Part shown: positions 21,906 to 22,126 of the stretch, piece by piece
Layout: the number at the start of each line of letters is the position of its first letter
How positions within the stretch are numbered: position 1 is the first letter of the stretch
Assembly: GCA_964631295.1 (NCBI GenBank)
Contig: CAZVXI010000038.1
Coordinates: 1 to 22,126 of the forward strand
Origin: CAZVXI01 sp964631295
GTDB taxonomy: Bacteria; Planctomycetota; Phycisphaerae; Phycisphaerales; SM1A02
Length of the DNA stretch: 22,126 nt
Reading direction: 5' to 3'
Position numbers and translations under genes: made by a program
The notes under the pieces: generated by a model
The model's database searches: none
Seen by the model: only the letters and a program-made list of their open reading frames with translations
Told to the model about the DNA's origin: nothing

Positions 21906-22126
21906 CGCCAGCCGGGCCGAGATGGATGGTTGCCCGGCACGAACGCGCACGGGTCGAGTGTATTGCCCCAGTTGGACAGGACGGCCATCAGATCAGACAG
22001 ACCAACCACACCGTCGCCGTCGACATCGCCCGGGCAATATGCGCAGTCGCATGTGTTGCCCCACTCATTGAGGACCGTGATTTGATCGCCAAGGCCGACG
22101 GTTTCATCACCATCGGTGTCACCCTC
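21824..22126 (-). CDS. Partial protein with two dockerin-like calcium loops (3' end)
   Basis: The frame is open to the window edge, so only the last 100 residues are seen. They contain two related units: GDTDGDETVGLGDQITVLNEWG and, after a CDCAYCPG linker, GDVDGDGVVGLSDLMAVLSNWG (each listed here in part for its D-x-D-G-D calcium loop and following helix). This is the dockerin type I/EF-hand-like pattern that commonly ends exported planctomycete proteins. After the second unit the usual stop is absent; a Pro/Arg-rich tail (SRPGWRQASRPRAARSGRR and on) continues for about 40 residues and is antisense to the sulfotransferase C-terminus, ending at TAA. The tail may be a read-through extension caused by loss of an earlier stop. 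The N-terminal catalytic or binding part is outside the window. Confidence 0.8.
   Translation of the reverse strand, partial: EGDTDGDETVGLGDQITVLNEWGNTCDCAYCPGDVDGDGVVGLSDLMAVLSNWGNTLDPCAFVPGNHPSRPGWRQASRPRAARSGRRCSRYFSARLAADL

Overview
The window reads like a chromosomal segment of a moderately GC-rich Gram-negative bacterium, most probably a planctomycete of the Phycisphaerae type. The main clues are a secreted protein ending in a PEP-CTERM-like tail (PAPGALALLGIAGFVG then an Arg-rich end), a protein ending in two dockerin-like calcium loops, a TPR-sulfotransferase fusion, and many secreted proteins of unknown function. This assignment is inference; no rRNA or other phylogenetic marker is present. 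I see no tRNA, rRNA, insertion sequence, integrase or CRISPR array.

Layout. 1-1792: the 3' end of an unknown gene, a strong intrinsic terminator, then thioredoxin reductase (trxB). 1836-3847: a promoter and two translationally coupled secreted proteins of unknown function. The first begins inside eight tandem copies of the pentamer GCCAC, which makes it a strong candidate for ON/OFF phase variation. 4129-5163: a serine-dependent glutaminase (glsA). 5508-8194, minus strand: a tight operon of three putative hydrolases (nitrilase superfamily, alpha/beta hydrolase, DUF6282-like metal amidohydrolase). 8390-10777, minus: a large secreted beta-propeller/phytase-esterase-like protein with a clear terminator. 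10988-13579: two tandem paralogous Sel1-repeat lipoprotein-like proteins. 13648-15482: dprA and lexA, convergent and 26 bp apart. 15483-16438: a long, poorly explained stretch upstream of lexA with one weak candidate gene. 16439-19316: a class V aminotransferase followed by a membrane-anchored FMN glutamate-synthase-domain protein. 19422-20054, minus: the PEP-CTERM-like secreted protein. 20388-21905: the TPR-sulfotransferase. 21824-22126, minus: the 3' end of a dockerin-type gene that overlaps the sulfotransferase tail-to-tail.

Common threads. Exported proteins here start behind strong Shine-Dalgarno sequences (AAGGAGG, GGAGGAGG). Several cytosolic or first-in-operon genes instead have a TANNNT -10 box only 6-7 nt before the ATG, which suggests leaderless transcripts; this moves the preferred dprA start to 13648. 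Nitrogen and amide chemistry recurs (glutaminase, nitrilase-like enzyme, amidohydrolase, glutamate-synthase-domain protein), but nothing in the sequence proves that these genes form one pathway. The most notable observation is the pentamer repeat at the start codon of the 1932-2360 gene, coupled through an ATGA overlap to the next gene, so one slippage event could silence two exported proteins together.
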